A DNA stretch of 64,000 nt from Bradyrhizobium liaoningense (GCF_018130955.1 NZ_JAFCJM010000001.1:62001-126000); one strand, 5' to 3'; positions 17,231-26,194 are shown, numbered from the stretch's first letter. Program-made: numbers and translations. The notes: generated by a model not told the origin, from the letters alone.

Positions 17231-18328
17231 ATGGCACAGATCCGCGTCGAAAACCTGCGCAAGTCGTTCGATCAGTTCACCGCCGTGCAAGGCTCGAACT
17301 TCACCGTCGACGATGGCACCTTCTTTGCGATGCTGGGGCCCTCCGGCTGCGGCAAGACCACCACGCTGCGCATGATCGCCGGGCTCGAGCTGCCGACCGA
17401 AGGGAAGATCCTGCTCGACGGCGAGGACGTGACGTTCCGCCGCGCCGCCGCGCGCGACATCGCCTTCGTCTTCCAGCTCTTCGCGCTCTATCCGCACATG
17501 AACGTCGCCGACAATATCGGCTTCCCCCTGAAATGTCAGGGCATGGGCCGGACCGAGGTCCGGCAGCTCGTGCAGGAGACGGCGCGGCTGTTGCGGATCG
17601 AGCATCTGTTGTCGAGCAAGACGTCAAAACTCTCGGGCGGCGACCGGCAGCGCGTCGCGCTCGGACGCGCCATGGTACGGCGGCCAAAGGCCTTTCTGAT
17701 GGACGAGCCGCTGGGCGCGCTCGATGCCGAGTTTCGTCACCTGATGTGCGGCGAGCTCCGCGACCTGCACGACCGCATCGGCGCCACCACGGTCTATGTC
17801 ACGCACGATCAGCTCGAGGCGATGTCGATGGCGGATCAGATCGCGGTCATGAACAAGGGGCGCGTCGAGCAGATCGGCTCGCCGCAGGAGATCTATGACC
17901 GGCCCGCCAGCATGTTCGTCGCCGACTTCATCGGATCCCCGCCCATGAATTTTTTGCGCTTCGAGGGCGGTCTCAAATCCGGCGATCGTGCCATCAGCTT
18001 TCATGACGCCAGCATTGCGGTGCCGGAGATCCGCGAGGATCGCGCGCGTGCGCCGCTGGCGCTCGGGGTCCGCCCGGAGCATATCCGCTTCGCCGACGCG
18101 GCTGCCGTTCGCGGCGAGGTGTTCGGCGCGGAATATCTCGGCACCACGCAGATCGTCACCGTCGACACGGCGCATGGACGCCTTGCGGCGCGGCTGCCCT
18201 CCAGCGCGTCGGTGCGGATCGGCGAAAGGGTGGGGCTCGAATTCCGGTCCGAACGACTGGCGCTGTTCGATGTCGGCAGCGGGCTTGCGGTTCGGACCGC
18301 CAATGATGGGAGTGCGGGCCATGGCTGA
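17231..18328 (+). CDS. ABC transporter ATP-binding protein (first of two)
   Basis: This 365-residue ATPase of the MalK/UgpC type has Walker A GPSGCGKTT near residue 38, a Q-loop in FVFQLFALYP, signature LSGGDRQRVALGRAM, Walker B AFLMDEPLGALD and a switch His in VTHDQLEAM. A C-terminal TOBE-like regulatory domain starts near residue 240. The Gly-Asp variant in the signature (LSGGD rather than LSGGQ) is slightly unusual. A second, different ATPase gene overlaps its end, so the importer probably uses an ATPase heterodimer, as described for rhizobial GlpS/GlpT. Confidence 0.9.
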   Translation: MAQIRVENLRKSFDQFTAVQGSNFTVDDGTFFAMLGPSGCGKTTTLRMIAGLELPTEGKILLDGEDVTFRRAAARDIAFVFQLFALYPHMNVADNIGFPLKCQGMGRTEVRQLVQETARLLRIEHLLSSKTSKLSGGDRQRVALGRAMVRRPKAFLMDEPLGALDAEFRHLMCGELRDLHDRIGATTVYVTHDQLEAMSMADQIAVMNKGRVEQIGSPQEIYDRPASMFVADFIGSPPMNFLRFEGGLKSGDRAISFHDASIAVPEIREDRARAPLALGVRPEHIRFADAAAVRGEVFGAEYLGTTQIVTVDTAHGRLAARLPSSASVRIGERVGLEFRSERLALFDVGSGLAVRTANDGSAGHG

Positions 18329-19346
18329 CGTCGCCTTACGCAACATCAGCAAGCGCTTTGGCGCGACGGAAGCCGTACGCGAGCTCTCGCTGACGGTCAA
18401 TGACGGCGAGTTCTTGGTCCTGCTCGGGCCGAGCGGTGCCGGCAAGACCACGACGCTACGGCTGATCACCGGGCTGGAAAAGCCAGACGCCGGTTCGGTC
18501 ATGATCGACGGCCGCGACGTGACGCAGGATCCGCCGGGATCGCGGGACATCGCCTTCGTGTTCCAGCAATACTCACTGTATCCGCACCTCACGGTCTACG
18601 ACAATCTGGCGTTCCCGCTGCGCTCGCCCGCGCGGCGCGTGCCGGAGCCGATCATCCGCAAGCGCGTCGAGCAGACGGCGGAGCTGCTGCACATCGCGAG
18701 CAAGCTGAACAATCGTGCGACCCGCCTGTCCGGCGGTGAGATGCAGCGTGTCGCCATCGGCCGCGCGCTGGTCCGCGATCCCGCGATCTATCTGATGGAC
18801 GAGCCGCTGTCGTCGCTCGATGCGAAGCTTCGCGCCGAGCTTCGTCTCGAGCTCAAGCGGATCCAGCTCGAGCTTGGCGCGACCATTCTCTACGTCACCC
18901 ACGACCAGGTCGAGGCTATGACGATGGCCTCGCGGATCGGCGTGATCAGGGACGGCCGGCTCCTTCAGCTCGGCACGCCCAGGGAGATCTACGAAAGCCC
19001 GGCCGACAGCTACGTCGCCTCGCGTCTCGGTACGCCCCAGATCAACTTCCTGTCCGCGGGCCTGCTATCCGACGTGCCGGTGCCGCCGCGAACGGAGACG
19101 GTCGGCATCCGCACCGAGCACCTGCGCCTCGCTGCGCGCAACGGGGGAGGGATGGTCGGCCGCATCCACCGTGTCGAGCACCTCGGCGAGCAGAATCACG
19201 TTCACCTGGACTATAAGGGTAAGATGCTGGTGACGCTTGCGGATCCGCATCAGCCGCTGCAGGCCGGTCAGGAGGTCGAATTGCATCTTCAGAATCCGCT
19301 CTGTTTCGATCGCGCGGGGCAGCGCATCCCCGCGATGGTTCACTAA
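18321..19346 (+). CDS. ABC transporter ATP-binding protein (second of two)
   Basis: This 341-residue ATPase starts MADVALRNISKRFG, with its ATG inside the preceding gene (8-base overlap). Walker A is GPSGAGKTT, the Q-loop FVFQQYSLYP, the signature LSGGEMQRVAIGRAL, Walker B IYLMDEPLSSLD and the switch His in VTHDQVEAM. A TOBE-like domain occupies the last 100 residues. Its signature and Walker A differ from those of the first ATPase, so the pair is not a recent duplication. Together they would power the importer encoded upstream. Confidence 0.9.
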   Translation: MADVALRNISKRFGATEAVRELSLTVNDGEFLVLLGPSGAGKTTTLRLITGLEKPDAGSVMIDGRDVTQDPPGSRDIAFVFQQYSLYPHLTVYDNLAFPLRSPARRVPEPIIRKRVEQTAELLHIASKLNNRATRLSGGEMQRVAIGRALVRDPAIYLMDEPLSSLDAKLRAELRLELKRIQLELGATILYVTHDQVEAMTMASRIGVIRDGRLLQLGTPREIYESPADSYVASRLGTPQINFLSAGLLSDVPVPPRTETVGIRTEHLRLAARNGGGMVGRIHRVEHLGEQNHVHLDYKGKMLVTLADPHQPLQAGQEVELHLQNPLCFDRAGQRIPAMVH

Positions 19347-19360
19347 GAGGATCAAGCGCG

Positions 19361-19984
19361 ATGTCGCTGCAACCCGAAACGTTCAAGTCACTGGTCAAGG
19401 TGGCCGCCGAGCAGGTCATCTCGTCCGCGCCGGAGCTCACGAGCCTGGATCAGGCGATCGGCGACGGCGACCACGGCATCAACATGAAGCGCGGTTTTGA
19501 AGCCGTGCTCGGCAAGCTCGATACGATCTCGGCGCAGCCACTCGACGAGGCGCTGATGATGATCGGCAAAACCCTGGTGATGACGGTCGGTGGTGCCTCC
19601 GGGCCGCTTTACGGCGGCTTCTTTCTGGCTGCGGGGGAGGCGCTCTCGCACGACAAGCATTTGCCTGACGACCTCGCCGATGTCTTCGGCAGCGGCGTCA
19701 ACGCGGTGAGCGCACGCGGCCGGTCGCAGGCTGGCGAGAAGACGATGCTCGACGTGCTCGTTCCCGTGCTGGAGACGCTGAAGACGGCGGCCGGCCAGCC
19801 CGATCTGATCGAACGTGTCCGCACCACCGCGGCCGAGGCGGTCGAGCGCACCGCGCCGATGCAGGCCACCAAGGGCCGCGCGTCGTTTCTCGGACCGCGC
19901 AGCGTCGGACATGTCGATCCCGGCGCGCGATCGAGCTGCGTTCTCGTGCAGGCGGTCTGCGCGAGGTTGGAGGAACAGAAATGA
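19361..19984 (+). CDS. dhaL: Dihydroxyacetone kinase subunit DhaL (ADP-binding)
   Basis: This 207-residue cytoplasmic protein has the DhaL nucleotide-site pattern: the Mg-binding Asp cluster IGDGDHGINM near residue 33, the glycine loop GGASGPLYG, GEKTMLDVL and the C-terminal KGRASFLGPRSVGHVDPGA. In PEP-dependent systems DhaL carries a permanently bound ADP that is rephosphorylated by DhaM and passes phosphate to substrate held by DhaK. It follows the ABC ATPase by 14 bases with an AAGAGG ribosome binding site and overlaps dhaM by four bases, so the transporter and kinase are one operon. Confidence 0.93.
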   Translation: MSLQPETFKSLVKVAAEQVISSAPELTSLDQAIGDGDHGINMKRGFEAVLGKLDTISAQPLDEALMMIGKTLVMTVGGASGPLYGGFFLAAGEALSHDKHLPDDLADVFGSGVNAVSARGRSQAGEKTMLDVLVPVLETLKTAAGQPDLIERVRTTAAEAVERTAPMQATKGRASFLGPRSVGHVDPGARSSCVLVQAVCARLEEQK

Positions 19985-20373
19985 ATGACACTGTGGGCAT
20001 CGTGATCGTCTCGCACTCGAAGGACATCGCCAAGGGCACCGCCGACATGGTGCGGCAGATGGTCGGCAACGAGGTCAAGGTGGCATTCTGCGGCGGCAAT
20101 CCCGACGGCGGGCTGGGTACCAGCGTGCCGTCGATCATCGCCGCCATCAATGACGCCTGGTCCGCCAAGGGGGTGGCCATTCTCGTCGACCTCGGCGGTG
20201 CCGAGACCAACAGCGAGATGGCAGTCGAAATGCTGGAGCCTGTGCGGCGCGATCTCGTTGTCGTATGCAACGCGCCGATCGTCGAGGGCGCCGTGATGGC
20301 GGCGACCGAGGCGGCCGGCGGCAGCTCGCTGGCCCAGGTCAGGGCCGTGGCCGAGGAACTCTCTGCCGACTGA
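19981..20373 (+). CDS. dhaM: PTS-dependent dihydroxyacetone kinase phosphotransferase subunit DhaM (EIIA-type)
   Basis: This 130-residue protein starts MNDTVGIVIVSHSKDIAKGT. His12 in VSHS matches the phosphorylated His of the mannose-type EIIA domain, and LVDLGGAETNSEMA and CNAPIVEGAVMAA are DhaM family motifs. It contains only the EIIA domain; in E. coli DhaM the EIIA is fused to HPr-like and EI-like domains. Here those functions are supplied by separate genes immediately downstream. It overlaps dhaL by ATGA. Confidence 0.92.
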   Translation: MNDTVGIVIVSHSKDIAKGTADMVRQMVGNEVKVAFCGGNPDGGLGTSVPSIIAAINDAWSAKGVAILVDLGGAETNSEMAVEMLEPVRRDLVVVCNAPIVEGAVMAATEAAGGSSLAQVRAVAEELSAD

Positions 20374-20395
20374 CGCGTCGGCGAAGCGATGATGG

Positions 20396-20707
20396 ATGAT
20401 GAGCATGCTGGACAAGGCGGACGGACATATCTTCACCGGCAACGTGCGGCTGGTGCACGCGGTGGGCATGCATGCGCGGCCCGCGGTGAAGCTGACCAAG
20501 CTTGCAAAAAGGTTCCAGGCCCAGATTTCCGTCCGGGTCGCAGGCGCGCCCGAGTGGATCAATGCCAAGAGCGTCGCCAAGATCATGGCGATGCGCGCAG
20601 CGCACGGCAGCACGATCGAGATCAAGGCGTCGGGCAGTGACGCGGAAGCCGCCGTTGCCGCGCTGGTCAATTTGATCGCAACCGACTTTCCGGACGAGGC
20701 GTCATAG
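20396..20707 (+). CDS. HPr-type phosphocarrier protein
   Basis: This 103-residue protein has the HPr fold pattern and the active-site motif GMHARPAVKL, with phospho-His26. The regulatory-serine region reads NAKSVAKIMAM, as in HPr proteins. It would carry phosphate from the enzyme I encoded next to DhaM. Several in-frame ATGs (20396, 20399, 20405) make the exact start uncertain. Its position between dhaM and an EI gene suggests a phosphorelay dedicated to the Dha kinase. Confidence 0.9.
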   Translation: MMSMLDKADGHIFTGNVRLVHAVGMHARPAVKLTKLAKRFQAQISVRVAGAPEWINAKSVAKIMAMRAAHGSTIEIKASGSDAEAAVAALVNLIATDFPDEAS

Positions 20708-20708
20708 C

Positions 20709-22328
20709 ATGCAGGGGAGCGCTGCAGGACTGGCGTACCGCGGCAGGACCGCCTCGATCGGTTTTGCCCATGGCCCTTTCGTCCGTGTCGATGTCGACAC
20801 CAAGGACGCGCGGGTGGCCGGTACGCTGGTCGAAGAGGCGCTCGCCTTGCGCAACGCGATCGACGTGGCAAGCCGGCAGATCGCCGATCTCGCCGAGATG
20901 GCCGGAGGCGAAGCCGCGCAAATTCTCGAATTCCAGGTCGCGCTGTTGGATGACGAGGATTTCCTCGAAGCGATTTTTGCCGCGATCGGCGAGGGTGACG
21001 CTGCCGATGTCGCGTGGCGCTCAGCGCTCGACGGGCAGATCGCGGACTACGATTCGGCGGAGGACGAATATCTGAAGGCACGTTCCTCCGACCTCGCTGA
21101 CCTGCGCGACCGCGTCATCAACATTTTGCGGGGCGGCGAGGGCCAGGCGCCCAAGATTCCGGGCGGCTCCGTAATCTGCGCCGACGATCTGCCGCCCTCG
21201 CGATTTCTGGAGATCGACTGGTCCGCCGGCGGCGGCCTGGCGCTGTTGCGCGGCAGCCCCACCAGCCATGTTGCGATGCTGGCGCGGGCCCGGGGCATTC
21301 CCATGGTCGTGCAGCTCGGCACAATTCCCGACGTCGGCGCTACCGCGCTGCTCGACGGCGAAGGCGCAACCCTCGAGCTTGATCCCAGCGCCGAGCAGCT
21401 TCGCCTGTTCGAAGCGCGGCGCGAAAGCCATCGCAAGAGCCGCGCGTCAGCGCGCGCGATCCTGCGGCGGCCGACGGCGTCGTGGCGCGGCGAGCGGATC
21501 AGGCTCTTGATCAATATCCAGAGCGTCGACGACCTCGCACATGCGGACGCTCAATATGCCGACGGCATCGGCCTGATGCGCACGGAATTCCTGCTGACCG
21601 ACCGCGGCGGTCTCCCCGACGAGGAGGCGCAGTTCGGGGCATACGATGCGGTCTTGCGTTGGGCCGACCGGCGCCCGGTCACCATTCGCACATTCGACGC
21701 CGGCGGCGACAAGCCGGTGCCCGGCTTCACGATGGACGGCGAAGCTAATCCCTTCCTTGGCGTGCGCGGCCTGCGGCTGTGCCTGGCCCGGCCCGAGATC
21801 TTTGCCGTGCAGCTCCGCGCGCTGGCGCGGGCGGCCGTGCGGGGCAACCTCAAGGTCATGTTTCCCATGGTGACCTCGGCGGACGAGCTTGAGGCCGGAC
21901 GGAAGCTGTTTGCCGATATTGTGCAGCGCTTGCAGGCCGAGGGCGTTGCCGCGATGCTCCCCGAGCTGGGAATCATGGTCGAAGTCCCCGCGGCGGCCCT
22001 GGCGGTTGCGACGTTCAAGGCCGCCTTCTTCTCGATCGGCTCGAACGACCTCGCGCAATATGTCCTTGCCTGCGATCGTTCCAACGGAGCTCTCGCGCCC
22101 TTGATGGATCCCCTACATCCGGCCGTGCTCGAATTGATCGCGCGCACCGCCGAGCACGGCCGCCGCGCCGCCGTCAGCGTCAGCCTGTGCGGCGACATGG
22201 CAAGCGACCCGCGCTGTCTTCCCGCCTTGCTGAACTGCGGCCTGCGAGAGCTGTCCGTGAACCCATCGGCGCTCGCGCAGATCAAGCAGACCATCGATCG
22301 TCTCAGCGGCGGAGGCGGCCTTGGCTGA
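20709..22328 (+). CDS. ptsI: Phosphoenolpyruvate-protein phosphotransferase (enzyme I)
   Basis: This 539-residue cytoplasmic protein is the first PTS component. The N-terminal domain carries phospho-His187 in GSPTSHVAMLARARG. The C-terminal PEP-binding barrel shows GLMRTEFLL, FDAGGDKPVPGF, GSNDLAQYVLA and the active Cys in SLCGDMASDP. It lacks the N-terminal GAF domain of the nitrogen-PTS enzyme PtsP, and its length fits a carbohydrate-type EI slightly shorter than the E. coli protein (575). It would take phosphate from PEP and give it to the adjacent HPr. Its start is only one base after the HPr gene. Confidence 0.93.
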   Translation: MQGSAAGLAYRGRTASIGFAHGPFVRVDVDTKDARVAGTLVEEALALRNAIDVASRQIADLAEMAGGEAAQILEFQVALLDDEDFLEAIFAAIGEGDAADVAWRSALDGQIADYDSAEDEYLKARSSDLADLRDRVINILRGGEGQAPKIPGGSVICADDLPPSRFLEIDWSAGGGLALLRGSPTSHVAMLARARGIPMVVQLGTIPDVGATALLDGEGATLELDPSAEQLRLFEARRESHRKSRASARAILRRPTASWRGERIRLLINIQSVDDLAHADAQYADGIGLMRTEFLLTDRGGLPDEEAQFGAYDAVLRWADRRPVTIRTFDAGGDKPVPGFTMDGEANPFLGVRGLRLCLARPEIFAVQLRALARAAVRGNLKVMFPMVTSADELEAGRKLFADIVQRLQAEGVAAMLPELGIMVEVPAAALAVATFKAAFFSIGSNDLAQYVLACDRSNGALAPLMDPLHPAVLELIARTAEHGRRAAVSVSLCGDMASDPRCLPALLNCGLRELSVNPSALAQIKQTIDRLSGGGGLG

Positions 22329-22743
22329 TACGGCGATGGACGAGCCGGCCGAAGCCGGCGCAGTTGCGGTCTACAAGCGCATCTTCAAGGAGGTGCTGGA
22401 GAGCCGCCCGTCGGGCATGCGGTTGCGCCTTGCGCATGCCATGGGCAAGAACCGCAGCTTCGTCAGCCAGATCAGCAATCCGGCCTATCCGGTGCCGATC
22501 CCCGTGCAGCATCTCAACACGATCTTCGACGTCTGCCACTTTCCGCCGCAGGCAAAATCCGCGTTTCTGCGCGCCTATGCGCGCGCGCATCCGCGCCGTA
22601 TCGGCCGCTTGAGCGAAGGCGCGCATGAACGGACCCTGACGCTGCATCTGCCGGATCTCGGTGATGCGAAGCGGAATGACGAGCTCGATGCGCTGCTCCA
22701 GGAATTCGCCCGACGCCTCAGTGCGATCATGCGTGAGAAATAA
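22321..22743 (+). CDS. HTH-like protein of unknown function in the Dha operon
   Basis: This 140-residue soluble protein is not recognised with certainty. Residues 30-60 (GMRLRLAHAMGKNRSFVSQISNP) look like a helix-turn-helix of the Xre/lambda repressor type, followed by a helical region with basic patches and an acidic C-terminal helix. It starts at a TTG at 22321 overlapping the end of ptsI, or at ATG 22336; a GGAGG-like site at 22311 serves either. It may be an operon-specific regulator or a DNA- or protein-binding adaptor. dhaK follows about 100 bases later. Confidence 0.6.
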   Translation: MADTAMDEPAEAGAVAVYKRIFKEVLESRPSGMRLRLAHAMGKNRSFVSQISNPAYPVPIPVQHLNTIFDVCHFPPQAKSAFLRAYARAHPRRIGRLSEGAHERTLTLHLPDLGDAKRNDELDALLQEFARRLSAIMREK

Positions 22744-22844
22744 AAGCGTTTTCGAGCGAAGTGGAAGCCGGTTCGCGTGAAGAAAACGCGTCAAAGCAAG
22801 AAAGCGCGGGCGAGCGAGACGAAGGGGGAAGCGGGGAGGAGACA

Positions 22845-23828
22845 ATGAAGAAATTCATCAATTCAGTCGACAGCGTGCTCGCGGAGAGCCTGGATGGGCT
22901 TGCGGCCGCGCATGCGGATATTCTCGCGCTCGGCGAGGGGCGCAAATTCGTGCGGCGCCGCGAGCTGAACCCGAAAAAGGTCGCGCTGGTGTCGGGCGGC
23001 GGCAGCGGGCATGAGCCGCTGCATGCGGGCTTCGTCGGCCATGGCATGTTGGATGCGGCCTGTCCGGGACAGGTTTTCACCTCGCCGACGCCGGACCAGA
23101 TCGTCGAGGCTGCCCAGGCGGTTGCAGGGGACGCCGGCGTGCTGTTCATCGTGAAGAACTATGCGGGTGACCGCATGAATTTCGAGATGGCGGCCGAGAT
23201 CGCCGAGGGCCGCACCACCACGATCGTGACGGATGATGACGTCGCGGTCGAAAACTCGACCCACAGCATCGGGCGCCGCGGCGTGGCCGGCACCTTGATC
23301 GTCGAGAAGATCGTCGGCGCCGCCGCCGAGAAGGGCGCTGACCTTGAGGCCTGCGTCGCGCTCGGCGCGCGCGTCAATGCGCGGACGCGCTCGATGGGCG
23401 TGGCGCTGACGAGCTGCACCGTCCCCGCCGCTGGTACCCCCACCTTCAAGCTCGGTGAGGACGAGATGGAGATGGGCGTCGGCATTCACGGCGAGCCCGG
23501 CCGCCGCCGCGTCAAGCTGGAGCAGGCCGATGCGATCGCCCACGAGATGATCGCTGCCATCGCCGGCGATCTCGACGCACGCGCCGGCACCGAGGCCCTC
23601 CTGCTCGTCAACGGCTTTGGCGGCACGCCCACGATCGAGCTCTATCTGATGTACAACGCGGCGCGCCAACTGCTCGAGAAGCGCGGCCTGCGCATCGCCC
23701 GCTCGCTGGTCGGTAGTTTCGTCACCTCGCTGGACATGGCGGGGTGCTCGCTCACCGTAAGCCTGCTCGATAGCGAGACCGCGGCGCTCTGGGACCATCC
23801 CGTGCGCACGGCCGCGTTGAAATGGTGA
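22845..23828 (+). CDS. dhaK: Dihydroxyacetone kinase subunit DhaK (substrate-binding)
   Basis: This 327-residue protein starts MKKFINSVDSVLAESLDG, with GGGGAGGA upstream of ATG 22845. It shows GGGSGHEPLHAGFVGHGMLD (phosphate/substrate loop), CPGQVFTSPTPDQI, KNYAGDRMNFEMA and His215 in GVGIHGEPGRRR, the residue that forms a hemiaminal with the carbonyl of dihydroxyacetone. It binds the ketose substrate while DhaL-ADP/ATP donates phosphate. It is the last gene of the operon and converges on the flavoprotein gene. It is separated from dhaL by four genes, an unusual order. Confidence 0.93.
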   Translation: MKKFINSVDSVLAESLDGLAAAHADILALGEGRKFVRRRELNPKKVALVSGGGSGHEPLHAGFVGHGMLDAACPGQVFTSPTPDQIVEAAQAVAGDAGVLFIVKNYAGDRMNFEMAAEIAEGRTTTIVTDDDVAVENSTHSIGRRGVAGTLIVEKIVGAAAEKGADLEACVALGARVNARTRSMGVALTSCTVPAAGTPTFKLGEDEMEMGVGIHGEPGRRRVKLEQADAIAHEMIAAIAGDLDARAGTEALLLVNGFGGTPTIELYLMYNAARQLLEKRGLRIARSLVGSFVTSLDMAGCSLTVSLLDSETAALWDHPVRTAALKW

Positions 23829-23860
23829 TCGCGGCTGCGAACGGCCGCTGAATTTATCGC

Positions 23861-23885
23861 GCCCCGGCGGACGATCGGCCGGGGC
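23861..23885. terminator. Hairpin terminator between convergent dhaK and flavoprotein genes
   Basis: Perfect eight-base GC-rich arms (GCCCCGGC and GCCGGGGC) surround a nine-base loop, 33 bases after the dhaK stop. It sits between converging genes and could end transcription of either. There is no strong T-tract on the plus strand. Confidence 0.55.
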
Positions 23886-24000
23886 CGTTCCTCACGCATG
23901 TACTGGTGGTCTCCCGGTTCACCCTCCCTGAAACTTGCCGTGTCCCTCGGGCACGGCATTCTTTTTGCGGACGACAAAACGCCTTTTTCCCAGAAGCGCT

Positions 24001-26082
24001 CTACCGACCGCCTGACGCGTAAATGGCTCCTGTGAGAAATTCGGCCCAGTCGCGTTCGAAATAGGCGGCTTGCGAGTGGTCGTGTCGGCGGATCCGCGGA
24101 AAGGAACACGTGAAGGCTCCGTTTTCATAGCGTATCGCGATCTTTTCGCACTGGTCCTGTTTTCGTTCGGCGCGGAACCGAAACGCCTCAAGCGGGCCCG
24201 TCCTGGTGATGGGAACGTCCAATCCGTCGGGATCGCAGATCGCACGAGCGCCGCGGCTGCCCCCACCGCGCGACAGATAGGCGTCGAGGGAGGTCAATAC
24301 CGCCTCGGAGGCAAAAGCCATTTGCCGCCATTGCAGGCATCGTTCGGCCTGGTTGGCCCGGTCCTGGCGCAATCCGCGTGATCGGATGTCACCGTTTAGC
24401 TTGCGCGCCCCTTCCAACGCTTTGCGGACACCCTTGGCGGAGCACACGAACCCGGCGTCTTCGCTCATGCGAGCCTGGACTTCCCGCGCGACGTCGCGCC
24501 AGTCGAGGCCGTCATCGTGCAAGCCCGACGTAATGCCTTGAACGGCCGCGCGAACCATTTCTGTCGGCAAGGCATCATCGCTTGGCTCTGTCCGTTTGCA
24601 GGCACGGATATGTTCCGCGCAACGCTGACCCATCACCTGGCCCGCGTTGAGCGCAGCGCCGCCGGGGCGCGTAACGCCATGGGTCCCGGCCGCCTCACCG
24701 ATGGCGTAGCAGCCCTCCAGGCTCGAACGACCCCAGATGTCGACGGCGATACCGCCGTTCATGTGCTGGTTGTTGACGGCGAACTCCAGCGGATCGTGCG
24801 TGATGTCCTTCTTGTAGCGGCGATAAAGCTCGATCGACAAAGGATTCATCCTTGCGAGTCGCTCGATCGGGAGGTCCAGCAGCGCGCCATTGTTTTCGAG
24901 ATAGGCCCTGACGTCTGCATCGAGGCGATCGAGCGAGAAGGGCGCGTCACCCGGAGCAGGCTCCGGATTCCGATTGAAATCCATCAGGACTTTGCGTCCC
25001 ATCCGGGTTTCGCGAAAGATCGCAAGATCGACAAGGCTAGAACCGAAGTCGAGCATCCGCGAGGCATGGAACGGCCACTGATAGCCCTTGCGGAAAATGT
25101 TGGACGCGAGCTCCTGCGTCGTTCGATAGTAATCGCCTAGAAAGTTGCGCTCGATACCATCAGTATCGACGGAATAGATGTAAGGCAGGCACTGCGCGTA
25201 CGTTCCCGACAGATTCCACGGAAACCCATCGCGCGGCGTACCGATCCCGAACTGACTTTCCGTCAGATTGATCGCCTCGACGCCCGCCTCCAGCGCAAGT
25301 CCGAGGGCGCCGAAGCAATGCTTGGGGTAGACGCTGTCGCGATAGAGTTCGCCGGGACCGCCCGCCGCAATGACGAGGTCGTCGCATCGGATGACGGCAA
25401 GCCCGAGCGGGTTTTGGGCAGTGCGATCTGCGGCGTGAAATGCCAGCAGGCCGACGACGCGCTTCGGCGCATTGTTGGTCATCAAAATCTTCGCGCCGAC
25501 GCAACGATTTAGCACCGGTACGCCGAGACGCGCCGATTCTTCGGCGAGCACCTTGACCATCAGTCGAGACGTGCGCGGCCCGCAACTCGTCGCGCGTCCG
25601 GCTTCGTCATGATCCGTTTGATATCTGAGCACCGCACCCAGCCGATCGAGCGGGACGGGCAACCCGAGATATTGCAGGGACGACAGCGCGCGAAGCGATC
25701 CGACGGCTTCCACATAGGCGGTGTCTTCGTCCATGGCGCCGCCAGCGCCGAGGGCTGCGGCAAGCGCGATGAAATCATCGCCGTGGCGGCCGGTCGCGGC
25801 CGTATGCAGGGTCTGCTTGTCCGATCCCGAGCACGCGGAAGTACCGCCGTAAAGATTTTGCGTGGCAACGATCACGTCGATCCCGTGCCGCTTCAACTCG
25901 ATGGCGGCGCGAAAGCCCGCTGCCCCGCTACCGAGCACGAGGGCGTCGCAGGCGTAAACCGGCAGCGAAATGCCGTCAGCCTCGATCGATCGCTGAGCCC
26001 TGCGAGTGGGATGGCGTTTGGGCATATCAACGTCGGTGAGGGCGTCGAGCACCGACTGGCGGGGCGAAGCGGCCACGGACAT
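24001..26082 (-). CDS. FAD-dependent oxidoreductase (fumarate reductase/succinate dehydrogenase flavoprotein-like)
   Basis: This is a 693-residue flavoprotein if it starts at ATG 26082 (MSVAASPRQSV). The dinucleotide-binding motif DALVLGSGAAGFRAAIELKRHG lies near residue 45. Residues around ACSGSDKQTLHTA and the C-terminal FAD motif GEAAGTHGVTRPGGAALNAGQVMG match the FAD_binding_2 family. The C-terminal domain resembles the succinate dehydrogenase flavoprotein tail. No iron-sulfur partner gene is adjacent. It diverges from a LacI regulator across a gap with operator-like palindromes, one of which covers an in-frame TTG at 26148. The substrate is unknown; oxidation or reduction of a cyclic or unsaturated acid is plausible. 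Confidence 0.8.
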   Translation of the reverse strand: MSVAASPRQSVLDALTDVDMPKRHPTRRAQRSIEADGISLPVYACDALVLGSGAAGFRAAIELKRHGIDVIVATQNLYGGTSACSGSDKQTLHTAATGRHGDDFIALAAALGAGGAMDEDTAYVEAVGSLRALSSLQYLGLPVPLDRLGAVLRYQTDHDEAGRATSCGPRTSRLMVKVLAEESARLGVPVLNRCVGAKILMTNNAPKRVVGLLAFHAADRTAQNPLGLAVIRCDDLVIAAGGPGELYRDSVYPKHCFGALGLALEAGVEAINLTESQFGIGTPRDGFPWNLSGTYAQCLPYIYSVDTDGIERNFLGDYYRTTQELASNIFRKGYQWPFHASRMLDFGSSLVDLAIFRETRMGRKVLMDFNRNPEPAPGDAPFSLDRLDADVRAYLENNGALLDLPIERLARMNPLSIELYRRYKKDITHDPLEFAVNNQHMNGGIAVDIWGRSSLEGCYAIGEAAGTHGVTRPGGAALNAGQVMGQRCAEHIRACKRTEPSDDALPTEMVRAAVQGITSGLHDDGLDWRDVAREVQARMSEDAGFVCSAKGVRKALEGARKLNGDIRSRGLRQDRANQAERCLQWRQMAFASEAVLTSLDAYLSRGGGSRGARAICDPDGLDVPITRTGPLEAFRFRAERKQDQCEKIAIRYENGAFTCSFPRIRRHDHSQAAYFERDWAEFLTGAIYASGGR

Positions 26083-26132
26083 TCCCTCTGATTGATCTTT
26101 GTTGACGATCCCAAAATGTTGCGATAGGCTTA

Positions 26133-26150
26133 ATTTGTCACGTTCCAAAT
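26133..26150. promoter_or_regulatory. Imperfect operator-like palindrome near the flavoprotein gene
   Basis: ATTTGTCAC faces GTTCCAAAT. Seven of nine positions are symmetric around a central CG, the usual centre for LacI-family operators. The right half GTTCCAAAT resembles the half-site of the palindrome at 26221-26240. It lies about 50-70 bases upstream of the chosen flavoprotein start, a suitable place for repression. Confidence 0.45.
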
Positions 26151-26170
26151 AACAAGGTCAAGGCGCGCTA

Positions 26171-26194
26171 ATTTCCCGAATTATTCAGGGAAAT
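26171..26194. promoter_or_regulatory. Bulged 24-base inverted repeat in the divergent gap
   Basis: Outer arms ATTTCCC and GGGAAAT enclose an inner GAAT-T-ATTC. Only a single extra A breaks the symmetry. It lies midway between the two operator-like palindromes in the flavoprotein/LacI gap and is much richer in A/T than the genome. It could be a second regulator site or a cruciform-forming element. Confidence 0.4.
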
